A DNA stretch of 64,000 nucleotides from an uncultured Alphaproteobacteria bacterium (lineage in GTDB: Bacteria > Pseudomonadota > Alphaproteobacteria > Caulobacterales > Hyphomonadaceae), in contig CAIMMO010000230.1 in assembly GCA_903842595.1 (NCBI GenBank), positions 1 to 64,000 of the forward strand. The letters are read 5' to 3'. The stretch's first letter is position 1. Each line of letters opens with the position of its first letter. The notes under the pieces were generated by a model. The model saw nothing but the letters and a program-made list of their open reading frames with translations. It was not told the origin of the DNA and did no database searches. The translations under genes were made by a program, and so were the position numbers. This document shows, piece by piece, positions 49,063 through 59,575 of this stretch.

Positions 49063-49380
49063 CTAGCGAACCGAAACGATGATCGTGCTGGCGCCTGCGA
49101 GAGCTGGCGTCAGTTGCGTTCTGGCATAGGTCATCCGGCGCGACACCGGCGTTGTCGTCTCGGCAATCATCTTGCCGGAAGCATCATACCCAGCCATCAA
49201 GATTGCGCGGGGTGATAGGCCGCGGGCCGATCCCGGAACGCCCTGATCAAGCCTTACCAGCACGTCGCCATCAGCAATACTGGCACGAATCGCAGGCATC
49301 GAAGCCTTGACGACCGGATCTGCAACAGCGGGGGCCGCCAGCATGGCGGCGGCGGCGAAGCGGGCGAGAACGAGGCGCAT
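49063..49380 (-). CDS. Small secreted hypothetical protein
   Basis: A 105-aa protein with a cleavable signal peptide (MRLVLARFAAAAMLAAPAVA). The mature part is beta-rich (ASIADGDVLVRLDQGVPGSARGLSPRAILMAGYDASGKMI). I recognise no family. It converges with the outer-membrane protein, with a 6-base gap. The frame extends to 49518, but the start at 49380 gives a clean signal peptide. Confidence 0.65.
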   Translation of the reverse strand: MRLVLARFAAAAMLAAPAVADPVVKASMPAIRASIADGDVLVRLDQGVPGSARGLSPRAILMAGYDASGKMIAETTTPVSRRMTYARTQLTPALAGASTIIVSVR

Positions 49381-49572
49381 ACCGAGAGCTCCAGACGTGC
49401 CACGTGCGAACGATGCTCGTAGCGTTCCGATCCTGCACCGCAAGGACGAGGCCAACAACCCTGTCTGCGTTAATCGTAATGCTGGCGGGGCTAACGGCGG
49501 GGTGACCGGTGGGCGCAACTGTCCCGGATTCGGCCATGTTCCCGGATGGGGCCATGTTGACGTGCGTCCGCG

Positions 49573-51105
49573 TCACGTTGTGACCTTGGCGAGCGTCCAG
49601 ACCGGCGCGCCCGCGGGGCCGCTTACAACCGCGCCGCGAACCCCAACGGCGGTCCTTTGCATCGACGTGAGCTGGCCGATCGTTTCCGTGTCGGTCGCCG
49701 GCGCACTTGCCATCACGCGGCCGCCATCCGGCGTGCGGGCGATGATGATTGCGTCGAACGGAGCGCCATCGCGCGCATAGCGCACTGTGTAGGTCTCGAT
49801 CACCCCCGTACCGACATAGCCCTCGCGCAAGGGCGGCGTCGGCCCTCGTGCAGCATCTGCAATGCCCTGCGCGGAATAGTCCGTCGCCATCGGCGCGGGC
49901 GGCGCCGCCGTGCTCAGCACAAGCGCGTGGTGCTTGTTGACATAGCCGCCCTGTCCGTACAGCAGGCCAAGCTCGCCCGCATGGGCGCGCAATGCCCGAA
50001 CCATCGCGGCAATGGCGTGGCTCATGTAGTTGTTCAAAGGTCCACCGAAGAAGGTCAGCCCGCCAGCAACAGTCGGCGGATGCAGCGCCGGATCAAGCCC
50101 CAGCGTCCTGAGCGCCATCTTCGGAACGACAGGAAAACAGCTGTACAGCTCCAGATGCCGAAAGCGCCTCGCGTCTCCCCCGGCTATGACGACAGACGTG
50201 TCCAGCACCGCCGATTGCGCCGTCGAGTGATCATAGCGGTCGCGATGGAGGTAGTCCTCCGGCTCGATGGCGTTTGCGCCACCCCAGATGTGGATCAGCT
50301 TCTCTTCCGCAATTCCCATCTCGCGCGCCCGCGCAAGGCTCATGACGATCACCGCCGCAGACTGGTTCACGGCCGGGTTTGCGACCATCAGTTTGGGGTA
50401 GGGCCAGTTGATCAGACGGTTGTCGGCGCTGATTGTCCCGATCGCGTCTGCATCGGGCGCAGAGCGTATCCACGCATAAGGATTACCCGCCGCCACGGCA
50501 GCATAGCGCGCCCAGAGTTCGGCAGATTCCCGCATCCCCTCGGCTGGCGTCTGTCCCCAGGCGGCCTGTGCTGCGACTTCGTAGAAGGGATAGACCTGCG
50601 CAGGGTTCATCACGCCGAGCTGCTTTGCGATGGGACTCATCGCGAAGCGGCTCGAGGGAAAGCGCACTGTCTCGTCCTTTGCCGCAGCAGGCGTCCATGG
50701 CGGCGCAACGCCTGACTTCTCGGCCTGCCCGCGCGCATGGCTGGCTTCGCCGCCTACGACTGCCGCGACCACGTCCTCCCCCAGGGCGATACGCTTGGCC
50801 GCCTCGTGAACCAGCCTTACTGGCGTCTCGCCGCCCATACTGGCGTTGACCGCCTCGGCCGGGGCAATGCCCAGCTTCTGTGCAAGCAGCTGTACCGGAT
50901 CCTTGTAGGGCCAGCTGACAAGCCCGATCAGACTCAGCAACCCAACCCCGCCGAGCACGCGCACGCCAGCGTCCGTCTCGCACGCCTTAAGCGCCTCGAC
51001 CATCAGATCGACCGGCTCACGCGCTTCTTCCGGGCGTTTTGGCCTGTCGATATGCTCTCCGACCGCGGCGATGACAGGAATGGCTTGCGCAGGGTTTGCC
51101 GTCAT
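49573..51105 (-). CDS. Thiolase-like protein type 1, acetyl-CoA acetyltransferase annotated
   Basis: A 510-aa protein of the thiolase superfamily, thiolase-like type 1, with an extra C-terminal domain of about 90 residues (TVRYARDGAPFDAIIIARTPDGG). The usual nucleophile Cys position reads VNASMGGETPV, so Ser or Met stands where active thiolases have Cys. GGLTFFGGPLNNYMSHA and GGYVNKHHALVL are conserved in the group. Many members appear inactive in Claisen chemistry, but the function is unknown. It is divergent from the true thiolase at 51304. Confidence 0.82.
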   Translation of the reverse strand: MTANPAQAIPVIAAVGEHIDRPKRPEEAREPVDLMVEALKACETDAGVRVLGGVGLLSLIGLVSWPYKDPVQLLAQKLGIAPAEAVNASMGGETPVRLVHEAAKRIALGEDVVAAVVGGEASHARGQAEKSGVAPPWTPAAAKDETVRFPSSRFAMSPIAKQLGVMNPAQVYPFYEVAAQAAWGQTPAEGMRESAELWARYAAVAAGNPYAWIRSAPDADAIGTISADNRLINWPYPKLMVANPAVNQSAAVIVMSLARAREMGIAEEKLIHIWGGANAIEPEDYLHRDRYDHSTAQSAVLDTSVVIAGGDARRFRHLELYSCFPVVPKMALRTLGLDPALHPPTVAGGLTFFGGPLNNYMSHAIAAMVRALRAHAGELGLLYGQGGYVNKHHALVLSTAAPPAPMATDYSAQGIADAARGPTPPLREGYVGTGVIETYTVRYARDGAPFDAIIIARTPDGGRVMASAPATDTETIGQLTSMQRTAVGVRGAVVSGPAGAPVWTLAKVTT

Positions 51106-51303
51106 CTAGCGCTGGTCTCCATCGTCGCATGCGCGCCAATCCGCACAGCTTGCCGCAACCGTAGGAAATTCACACGCCTTGCGCCAGTTTCCGCCACGAC
51201 AAGCGACAGCATGTCCGTTTTCATCTGCCTGCCTGCCGGTTGGCAAAAGTGCATCGGCGTGTCCAATCTCGTCTGCGTCCATGAACCTGCAGCAGGAGCT
51301 ACC

Positions 51304-52563
<1,260 letters not shown>

Positions 52564-52778
52564 TTGACGGCGCATATGTCTGAGCCGGCTGCCGGCACGG
52601 GCAGGTCATGACCCGTCTCGCTACAGTCTCGTCGCAGAGATCTGAGGCGGCAACCCGCGCCGTCCGCAGGGGCTGCCTGGCATCAGGATCCGTTTCCGTC
52701 TGAATGCCCCGGGCCACGGGCTCCGGCAGTGGTCTGTAACTGCCTGGTATCAGGACTGCGACAGGGCAGGACAAGCAG
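52564..52778. other. Unassigned region upstream of the phytase promoter
   Basis: No gene. Two near-identical 16-base direct repeats occur, CTGCCTGGCATCAGGA (52673-52688) and CTGCCTGGTATCAGGA (52740-52755), 15 of 16 identical, 67 bases apart (start to start). Their role is unknown. Confidence 0.5.
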
Positions 52779-52818
52779 CTGTTACATGCTTGTCATCAAG
52801 CTGTTGCGTAGCTGTCTG
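52779..52818 (+). promoter_or_regulatory. Pho-box-like repeat array
   Basis: Four 7-mers with 11-base periodicity: CTGTTAC, TTGTCAT, CTGTTGC and CTGTCTG, separated by 4-base spacers. The Pho box consensus is CTGTCAT-N4-CTGTCAY. The second unit matches 6 of 7, the others 4 to 5 of 7. It lies 85-125 bases before the phytase start and fits activation by PhoB in phosphate starvation. Confidence 0.6.
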
Positions 52819-52903
52819 ACAGCCTCCTGATAGCGGAATCGGGCGTTTCGTCGTCAGCTGGCCGCAAACAGAGAAGACAATTGGCATTGCAACAGAGCTG
52901 CAC

Positions 52904-54976
52904 ATGAACAGGACTTCCAGAGCAATGGCGGCCATGCGCAAGGGCGCCTTGGTTGCACTTCTGGCGATTGCAGCATGCAACCCGGCAACGGAGCGGGGGC
53001 CGGGGCAGGTTGTGACCCAGGTCGTCGCAAAGGCACAGACCGTGGCAAGCGCAACCGGAACGGTATCGGCCGGCGCAATTGTCCTTGCAGGTGACGCACT
53101 GAGAATTGTCGGGGCCACGGCCCTTGGCGGGCTTGAGGTCTACGATGCAACCGGCACGCGCTTGAGTTCAACACCCGCAGGAGAGGTCGCAGGCGTCGAT
53201 ATCGCCTATGGCTACGACATGGGCGGATCCTCGGCCACGATCGTCGCGGCTGTCGATATCACCCAGAACGCGTTACGGCTGTTCCAGCTCCAGGGCGAAG
53301 AGCTGACCGAAGTCGGCGCGCGTGCCGTGCCCCTGGGGTTTGCGGCAGAGAATGTCTGCCTCTTCAGCAGCAATCTTGACGGCGCTCTCTACGCGTTCGT
53401 GATTGGCGACGGCGGTGAGATCGACCAGCAACTTATCTACACAGATGCATCGGGCCGGCTGGACGCGCGCCAGGTGCGAAGGCTCAACGTGATGTCGACG
53501 ATCAAGCAGTGTGTCGTCGATGACATTTCAGCGAAGGTATACGTCTCCGAGGAAACTGTTGGGATCTGGCGCTTCAATGCCAATCCCGAAGCCTTCGCTG
53601 CGCCGGATCTCGTGGACAGCCCGCGCTTCGGCAAGATCAGGGAAGAGGTCGGCGGACTTGCCCTGCACGACGGGGGCGACGGCGCTCGCTGGCTAATCGC
53701 GTCCGATGCATCGGCAGGTCGACTGAACCTCTACGATCGCGACAGGAACGACGCCTATATCGGTTCCGTCACGGTCTCAGCGACAGCAGGCGGTGAGGCT
53801 ATTGACGAACCCGGGCCGCTCTACGGGCTGAGCCATGCCGTGCAGGATTTCCCAAACGGTGTTCTGCTGGTCGCCGATGAAGATGGTTCAAACTTCAAGG
53901 CGCTTTCGTTTTCCGACATCGCCGCGGGCCTCAAGATTTTCGCCGGTGAACCAAGCGATCCACGCGTCGTCAGCGATCCATCTGTTCCGACGGTCACTGC
54001 CACGGTTGAGACCGTCGCGGTCCCGAGCTTCGGCGACGCGGCGGACGATCCTGCAATCTGGGCAAATCCCGCAAATCCCGGGCAGAGCCTCGTCGTCGCA
54101 ACCGACAAGAAGGGCGGCCTTTTCGTCTACGACATGCAGGGCAAGGTCGTTCAGGGGCTTCGCGACGGCAAGATGAACAATGTCGACCTTCGCGAAGGTT
54201 TCCAGCTTGGCGGCAAGAGCGTTGTCCTCGTCACAGCCAGCAACCGGACCGACAGGACTATCGCAATCTATCGTCTCGACACGGTGTCGCGCCAGCTGAT
54301 CGACGTCGCTGACGGTCCGCAACAGACCGAGCTTGAGGACCCGTACGGCCTTTGCATGTATCGCGATAAGGGTGGCAAGACGTTCGCCTTCGTGAACGGC
54401 GACGACACGCGCATGCGGCAGTGGGAGCTCGTTGACGCCGGAAACGGCCGTGTGCGCGCCAACTTTGTTCGCGAGTTCGCCTTTGAAAGCCAGACAGAAG
54501 GCTGTGTTGCCGATGATGCGACAGGCCAGCTTATCGTCGACGAGGAAGATGTCGGCATCTGGAGTCTCAGCGCAAGGCCCGACGGGGGCAAGGAGATGAG
54601 ATCGGTGCAGAAGGTCGTCGACAGTCCGGCAATCAAGGACGACCTTGAAGGCGTCGGCCTCTACGATCTTGGGAATGGGCGCGGCTATCTCGTCGTGTCC
54701 AGCCAGGGCAACGACACCTACGCAGTCTATCGCCGCGAAGGCGCGCAGGCGTATCTCGGCTCCTTCGCCGTGGCGGCAGACCCGATCCGCGGCATCGACG
54801 GGATTTCCGAGACAGACGGTCTCGAAGTCTCCAGTCGCAATCTAGGCCCGGGATTCGAGTTTGGCGCGATGATTGCGCAGGATGGCCGCAACGTGCTGCC
54901 GGTAGAAAATCAGAACTACAAATATGTCCCCTGGCAGTCGATCGCCGAAGCGCTGAAGCTCGAAATGAGGCGATAA
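52904..54976 (+). CDS. Dual-domain beta-propeller phytase (lipoprotein)
   Basis: A 690-aa secreted phytase that releases phosphate from inositol hexaphosphate. A signal peptide ends at a lipobox-like AIAAC (Cys25). The C-terminal domain (about 360-690) carries the family signature DDPAIW and the calcium-site motifs with DGKMNNVDLR, NGDD and EGCVADD. The N-terminal domain (about 60-350) is a divergent propeller lacking DDPAIW, as in known dual-domain phytases. The Pho-box-like array upstream supports expression under phosphate limitation. Confidence 0.93.
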   Translation: MNRTSRAMAAMRKGALVALLAIAACNPATERGPGQVVTQVVAKAQTVASATGTVSAGAIVLAGDALRIVGATALGGLEVYDATGTRLSSTPAGEVAGVDIAYGYDMGGSSATIVAAVDITQNALRLFQLQGEELTEVGARAVPLGFAAENVCLFSSNLDGALYAFVIGDGGEIDQQLIYTDASGRLDARQVRRLNVMSTIKQCVVDDISAKVYVSEETVGIWRFNANPEAFAAPDLVDSPRFGKIREEVGGLALHDGGDGARWLIASDASAGRLNLYDRDRNDAYIGSVTVSATAGGEAIDEPGPLYGLSHAVQDFPNGVLLVADEDGSNFKALSFSDIAAGLKIFAGEPSDPRVVSDPSVPTVTATVETVAVPSFGDAADDPAIWANPANPGQSLVVATDKKGGLFVYDMQGKVVQGLRDGKMNNVDLREGFQLGGKSVVLVTASNRTDRTIAIYRLDTVSRQLIDVADGPQQTELEDPYGLCMYRDKGGKTFAFVNGDDTRMRQWELVDAGNGRVRANFVREFAFESQTEGCVADDATGQLIVDEEDVGIWSLSARPDGGKEMRSVQKVVDSPAIKDDLEGVGLYDLGNGRGYLVVSSQGNDTYAVYRREGAQAYLGSFAVAADPIRGIDGISETDGLEVSSRNLGPGFEFGAMIAQDGRNVLPVENQNYKYVPWQSIAEALKLEMRR

Positions 54977-55267
54977 CGAGTCTCGCCCTTGATGCCCGAA
55001 CACCGTCACAACCAAGCTCCCCCATCAAAGCCAGCAACTCGCGAGCGGCGTTCTCGGAGATACCGGGCCATCTCCGATCCAAGGGGTCTCGAGCGCAGGC
55101 TCTGGCAGCATTGCCCGACCTCGCATCATCCCCACATGGGGGATCACAAGGCAGACGCCGTTGCGCCAGGAGCCCATTGTGCCGATGTGAGTCTTGATCG
55201 GCGGCAAGACTGGAGGCCCATATTCTGAAAGAATGGACACAGTCGCGGTTGGCGGTGCGGTGGCCAA

Positions 55268-55957
55268 GTGAGTGTCACTGTCAGCTACGATGCGGAAGGG
55301 AAGACAGCGCATTTTGCCGTGGTGGATACGGGCGAGGGCATTGCCCCCCAGATCGTCGACAAGGTTTTCGACCAGTTCTTTCAGGGTGACTCGTCGTCGA
55401 CGCGCCGGCACGGCGGCTCGGGACTTGGCCTTGCTATTTCGAAGCAGCTTGTCGGCATGATGGGAGGCAAAATCGGCGTCGTCAGCGAGCCTGGCGTGGG
55501 AAGCACATTTCAGTTCAGTGTCGACGCCCCCGTCGCGCCGTTGCCTGTTATCACGCAAAGTGAACCGCGAACGGCTCCGGTCGAGGGTCTCCGTATCCTG
55601 ATCGCGGAGGACAATCCCGCCATGCAACAGATTCTCTCCGCACTGCTGGAGGCGGGCGGGCACCAGCTGAAAATTGTAGCTGATGGTCGCGACGCGGTCG
55701 CCATGGCTGCGAGCGACACGTTTGATGTCATCCTTATGGGCGTGATGATGCCGGTCATGGACGGGCCAACCGCCACGCAACGGATACGTGAGCTTGGCGG
55801 ACGGGCGGGAGGAGTCCCGATCATCGCCCTCACTGCCAACGCGCTTGTGGGCGATCGTGATCGATATCTGGAGGTCGGCATGACGGACTATCTCGCAAAG
55901 CCGATCGACGTCGCCGCGTCGTTTCAGGTTCTGGGCCGTATTGTTCCAAGAGCCTGA
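55268..55957 (+). pseudogene. 5'-truncated hybrid histidine kinase with mutated receiver
   Basis: About 229 codons from GTG 55268. The frame begins in the middle of a histidine-kinase ATPase domain: N-box and dimerisation domain are missing, while the G1/F-box stretch DTGEGIAPQIVDKVFDQFF and the G2 box GGSGLGLAIS remain. A receiver domain follows, in which the phosphoacceptor site reads ILMGVMMPVMDG, that is Gly158 (GGC) in place of Asp (GAC). No upstream sensor or kinase core was found in 54977-55267. It is probably a decayed gene; a short regulator is less likely. Confidence 0.8.
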
Positions 55958-56409
55958 CGCCCCTCTGTGGTTGACAACAGCTCATACCGAGGCGGAAAAG
56001 CCCGAATTGGGTGAGCGATCTCAGCCTGCTTTGGCCCGAACCCCAGTCAGCACGAGTTAAGCATAAGTCTGTCTTGTTGCGGCTTGCAGTCTTGTCTGCA
56101 GGCGGGCCCCATTTCGTATTTTTCAGCTCTCGCAGCAGGGGTATCGACCCGACCAGGTCCTGCGCGCAAAGATGGAAATCACACGGGGTTTTGTACCGGG
56201 CGCGACATAAACAAGACAATTCTCGGCTGATTTACGAGATTGCGATGTGTGTATGGCAAGAAGACGAATGAGAAATTCCATCTTTTACTGTCAGTCCGCG
56301 AATAAATGCGCAGTGTAGACCGTTGTGTGGTGAAGGCTAAGACTTGGTGCGCGCTGCCTGGCGTAAGCCGGCCCGGGCCAGGTGATGTGTTAAGCGTGGG
56401 AGTTCATTC
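55958..56409. other. AT-richer leader of the P-loop/ABC-like cluster
   Basis: About 450 bases without a recognised gene, lower in GC than its surroundings between 56190 and 56310. It should hold the promoter of the operon starting at 56410. I found no perfect sigma54, CtrA or Pho box; a 7-mer CTGTCTT at 56071-56077 has no correctly spaced partner. Confidence 0.4.
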
Positions 56410-57486
56410 ATGTCGTCAGCGGTGGGGCTTTCGTCCCAGATCGACAGCGCGCACCGTTCGTTCGCAACGCGCATTGCAGATCTCGGTGTGGCCGCCAGCC
56501 TCGACAGCAATGCCAGGCCCTCGCCGGGAGACCTCTGCCTTGCCCGTGTGACCAGGCTCGGCCAGCATCGCCATATCGAGCTTGTGACCGGCCGCCGCGC
56601 CCAACTGAATGTCGACGATACCGTCATCCTTGCCTTCGGAAACCGGTATGCGACCGACCAATACGAGGCGCTTGTTCCACCCACACTCGATTCCTGCCAC
56701 CTCGTGGCGGCTGGCGGCATCGCTTCCATGGCGGTCACACGTCATGTGGACATGAAGCCGCCCACGGTCATCCAGCCGCTCGGAATCCTCCGCGATGCGA
56801 ACGGCGCCGTGCTGAACCTGTCACGGTGGGGCTGGCCGGGCGTGGGCGCGCCAATGAGCGCGAGCAGCCCGCCGCATATGGTTGTCGTCGCGGGGGCCAG
56901 CATGAATGCAGGCAAGACCACGCTCTGCGCAAATGTCATCCGTACCCTGCGCAAATGCGGATTGAACGTCGCCGCACTGAAGCTCACCGGAACTGGATCC
57001 GGTGGCGATCTGTGGAAGTACCTGGATGCAGGCGCCATCGAGGCGATGGACTTCGGCAATGTCGGGCTCGCGTCAACAGCGGGCATGGAAGTTCCTGCGC
57101 TCGACGCCGCAATCGGACGCCTGTGTGCTGCTGTCTCGCCGCGCGCTGACATCATCGTGGCCGAGCTGGCAGACGGAATTCTTCAGCGCGAGACGTCGCA
57201 GCTGCTGCAGTCATCCAACCTGCGCGCGCGCATCGGATCCCTCCTGTTCGCCGGTTCGGATCCGCTTGGAACCATGGCGGGCGTGGAGCTGCTCGGCAGG
57301 TGGGGGCTTGACGTGTCGGCGGTATCCGGATTGCTCGTAACCTCGCCGCTCGCGGTGCGCGAGTTTTCTTCCCACTGCAACACGCCGGTGATTTTCGACG
57401 ACGACGCTGACCCGCAGGCAATTGCCGCCCACCTGTTCGCCCCGGCGATCGCACAGCCGGTGAAGAAACATGCTGCGCAGCGCTGA
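56410..57486 (+). CDS. P-loop NTPase of MobB/DUF1611-like type
   Basis: A 358-aa protein. The N-terminal part (about 35-150) is beta-rich, with DLCLARVTRLGQHRHIEL. The P-loop GASMNAGKTT lies at residues 162-171 (Lys169), in the DUF1611/MobB style for small-molecule or cofactor-related NTPases, and VAELADGILQRET follows in a Walker B-like place. Its exact role is not known. It is the first gene of a five-gene cluster and overlaps the alpha/beta hydrolase by 17 bases. Confidence 0.78.
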   Translation: MSSAVGLSSQIDSAHRSFATRIADLGVAASLDSNARPSPGDLCLARVTRLGQHRHIELVTGRRAQLNVDDTVILAFGNRYATDQYEALVPPTLDSCHLVAAGGIASMAVTRHVDMKPPTVIQPLGILRDANGAVLNLSRWGWPGVGAPMSASSPPHMVVVAGASMNAGKTTLCANVIRTLRKCGLNVAALKLTGTGSGGDLWKYLDAGAIEAMDFGNVGLASTAGMEVPALDAAIGRLCAAVSPRADIIVAELADGILQRETSQLLQSSNLRARIGSLLFAGSDPLGTMAGVELLGRWGLDVSAVSGLLVTSPLAVREFSSHCNTPVIFDDDADPQAIAAHLFAPAIAQPVKKHAAQR

Positions 57487-58300
57487 GAAGCTGGCCTTGC
57501 GTGGATCGGGGTCACTCCAGTGCGCCTCAGGACTCGCAGCCCATCGCGCCGGCGCAGGCGAACTCGACTATTTCGCCTACGTACCGCGCAATGCATCGTC
57601 GACATCGCAGCTGATGGTCACGGTGCACGGGATCGAGCGCCTCGCTTTGCAGCATGCTGTGCGCTTCTCCGCGCTGGCTGAAACCGCAGGCTTTGTTGTG
57701 CTTGCGCCGCTCTTCAGCAAGTCTCGTATGCCGCGATATCAACGCGCAGAGCGCGGGCCGAACGGCGATAGTCCGATCAAGGCCTTCGAACTGACGATCG
57801 AACATTTCTGTCAGACCAGCGGCCTGCAGACGGGGCCCATTCGTTTGTTTGGCTATTCCGGCGGTGCGCAGTTTGCCATGCGGCAGGTTCTGCTCGGTTC
57901 GCTGCCGGTCGCCCGTCTCGCGCTTGCTGCGCCGGGCTGGTATTCAATGCCGGACGAAGCGCTCGAGTTTCCTTACGGCGTCGCTGCGAGCAACGCGAGT
58001 GAAGGCCGCCAGCCCGAGCTTGCCCGGCTTCTGGCGACGCCGACAATGGTGCTGGTTGGCGGCGGCGACACACGGCGGGACAGCTCGCTCAATCGCCAGA
58101 GGATCGTCGAAGAGACGCAGGGCCGCACGCGCCTTGAACGTGCGCAGCGCTGGCACGCGGCGATGGGTGCGGCGGCCGACATCCGTGGCATGCAACGCAG
58201 GATCGAACTGCAGGTGCTGCCCGGGGCGCAACATGACTTCAACGAAAACATGCAATCTTTTGGACTTGGCGACTTCGTCGCCAAATGGCTTATCACGTAG
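57470..58300 (+). CDS. Alpha/beta hydrolase
   Basis: A 276-aa hydrolase with the nucleophile elbow FGYSGGAQFA (Ser130), an oxyanion-loop HG in VTVHGIERLA, and a C-terminal His in VLPGAQHDFNENMQ. The N-terminal part LDYFAYVPRNAS resembles poly-hydroxyalkanoate depolymerase/LpqC-like esterases. No signal peptide is seen, so it acts in the cytoplasm unless exported otherwise. It overlaps the P-loop gene and the porin gene follows within 13 bases. Confidence 0.84.
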   Translation: MLRSAEKLALRGSGSLQCASGLAAHRAGAGELDYFAYVPRNASSTSQLMVTVHGIERLALQHAVRFSALAETAGFVVLAPLFSKSRMPRYQRAERGPNGDSPIKAFELTIEHFCQTSGLQTGPIRLFGYSGGAQFAMRQVLLGSLPVARLALAAPGWYSMPDEALEFPYGVAASNASEGRQPELARLLATPTMVLVGGGDTRRDSSLNRQRIVEETQGRTRLERAQRWHAAMGAAADIRGMQRRIELQVLPGAQHDFNENMQSFGLGDFVAKWLIT

Positions 58301-58312
58301 GTGGAGAGTACA

Positions 58313-59500
58313 ATGACGGGCACGTGGGCAAAGGCGCTGGTCGCCAGCGTTGGTTTCGCGATCGGCGCAGCCGGCATGGCGCATGCACAAGACAATGAAG
58401 TCGACACCGATTTCGACTCCGATGGTTTCTCCCTTGAGTCGGGAGACCTAGAGCTGAATCTCGGTGGCAGGCTCCACGTCGATACCGTCTCAATCGAAAG
58501 CGATCTCATCCAGTTCCAGGATGACACCGATATTCGTCGCCTGCGTCTGGACGCTACGCTCGATCTCGGGAAGGACTGGCGCATCAAGCTCGATGGCGAT
58601 GTTGGCGGCCTCAGCCCCGGCATCTACAATGCCTGGATTGCCTATGACGGCATCAAGGACTGGGAGTTCAAGTTCGGCAACTTCATCGCGCCGTTCAACG
58701 GCGAGAACATGATGAGCTCGAACAATATGAAGTTCATCGAGCGCGGACTGCCATCAGAACTTTCTCCCAACTTCCTGCTTGGCGCGACAGCTGCCTATGA
58801 GGGCAAGAACTGGTCGGTCACCGGTGGCTACTTCACCAACCCGATCGAGGACGAGCAGCTGACCAATCGTGACGACGGCAACAGCGTCGTAGTCCGCGGC
58901 GTCTTCGCCCCGATCGAGAAGCGCCGCGAAGTTCTGCATTTTGCGGTCGCAGTTGAGCGTCGCGAACTTGACACCGGGGCGGCGTCACGTGTGCGCGCCG
59001 TCCCCGAATTCGCCCTGACCCGTCAGGCATTGCTCGACACGGCCACGCTTGCCGGGGTCGATGCCTACACAAACCTGAACATCGAAGCCGCCTACATGAA
59101 CGGGCCCTTCCTCGTTCAGGCCCAGCAGGTCATGCGCTCGAACGACGCGCCGCTCCTTGGTGATCCGGAGTTCAAGGGCATGTCGGTCCAGGCTGCCTGG
59201 GTCCTGACCGGCGAGCGGCAGCGCTACAGCGTCGGTGGCGGAACGTTCGGCGAAATCCGTCCTGACAGGGACAATGCGTTTGGCGCCTGGGAAATTGCAG
59301 CCCGCTACAGCACGCTGGATCTTGAGGATGGCGGCGTGCTCGGCGGCGAACAGAAGAACTGGACTGTTGGCGTCAACTGGTACGTCAATCGGAACGTGCG
59401 GCTGTCCGCCAATTATGTCGACGCCAAGGCTGAACCAAACCGTCTCGGCTTCGCAGACAATCCGTCGGCCGTCATGGGGCGTTTGCAGGTTGCCTTCTAG
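58313..59500 (+). CDS. OprO/OprP-family porin
   Basis: A 395-aa outer-membrane protein of the phosphate-selective porin O/P family. A signal peptide (VGFAIGAAGMAHA) is followed by the typical LELNLGGRLHVDTVSIE, then RLRLDATLDLGKDWRIKLDGDVG and FGNFIAPFN. It ends in the aromatic strand LQVAF. Family members carry phosphate, polyphosphate or other anions, but substrate specificity cannot be read here. It follows the hydrolase by 12 bases, with GGAGAG before ATG 58313. Confidence 0.88.
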   Translation: MTGTWAKALVASVGFAIGAAGMAHAQDNEVDTDFDSDGFSLESGDLELNLGGRLHVDTVSIESDLIQFQDDTDIRRLRLDATLDLGKDWRIKLDGDVGGLSPGIYNAWIAYDGIKDWEFKFGNFIAPFNGENMMSSNNMKFIERGLPSELSPNFLLGATAAYEGKNWSVTGGYFTNPIEDEQLTNRDDGNSVVVRGVFAPIEKRREVLHFAVAVERRELDTGAASRVRAVPEFALTRQALLDTATLAGVDAYTNLNIEAAYMNGPFLVQAQQVMRSNDAPLLGDPEFKGMSVQAAWVLTGERQRYSVGGGTFGEIRPDRDNAFGAWEIAARYSTLDLEDGGVLGGEQKNWTVGVNWYVNRNVRLSANYVDAKAEPNRLGFADNPSAVMGRLQVAF

Positions 59501-59575
59501 CAAGATCCTGGTCGAAACGAAGTTGCGCGGCCGCAGGTTCGCCTGTCGGCCGTGCGTACTTTCCGGGGGCGCGTG

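Noticed and set aside
50737..51303. N-terminal extension of the thiolase at 51304
   Set aside because: It overlaps the divergent thiolase-like gene, and a good ribosome-binding site precedes the ATG at 51304.
56071..56092. Possible Pho box upstream of the P-loop gene
   Set aside because: Only one 7-mer (CTGTCTT) resembles the consensus and the 11-base partner matches poorly, so phosphate control of the cluster is not supported.
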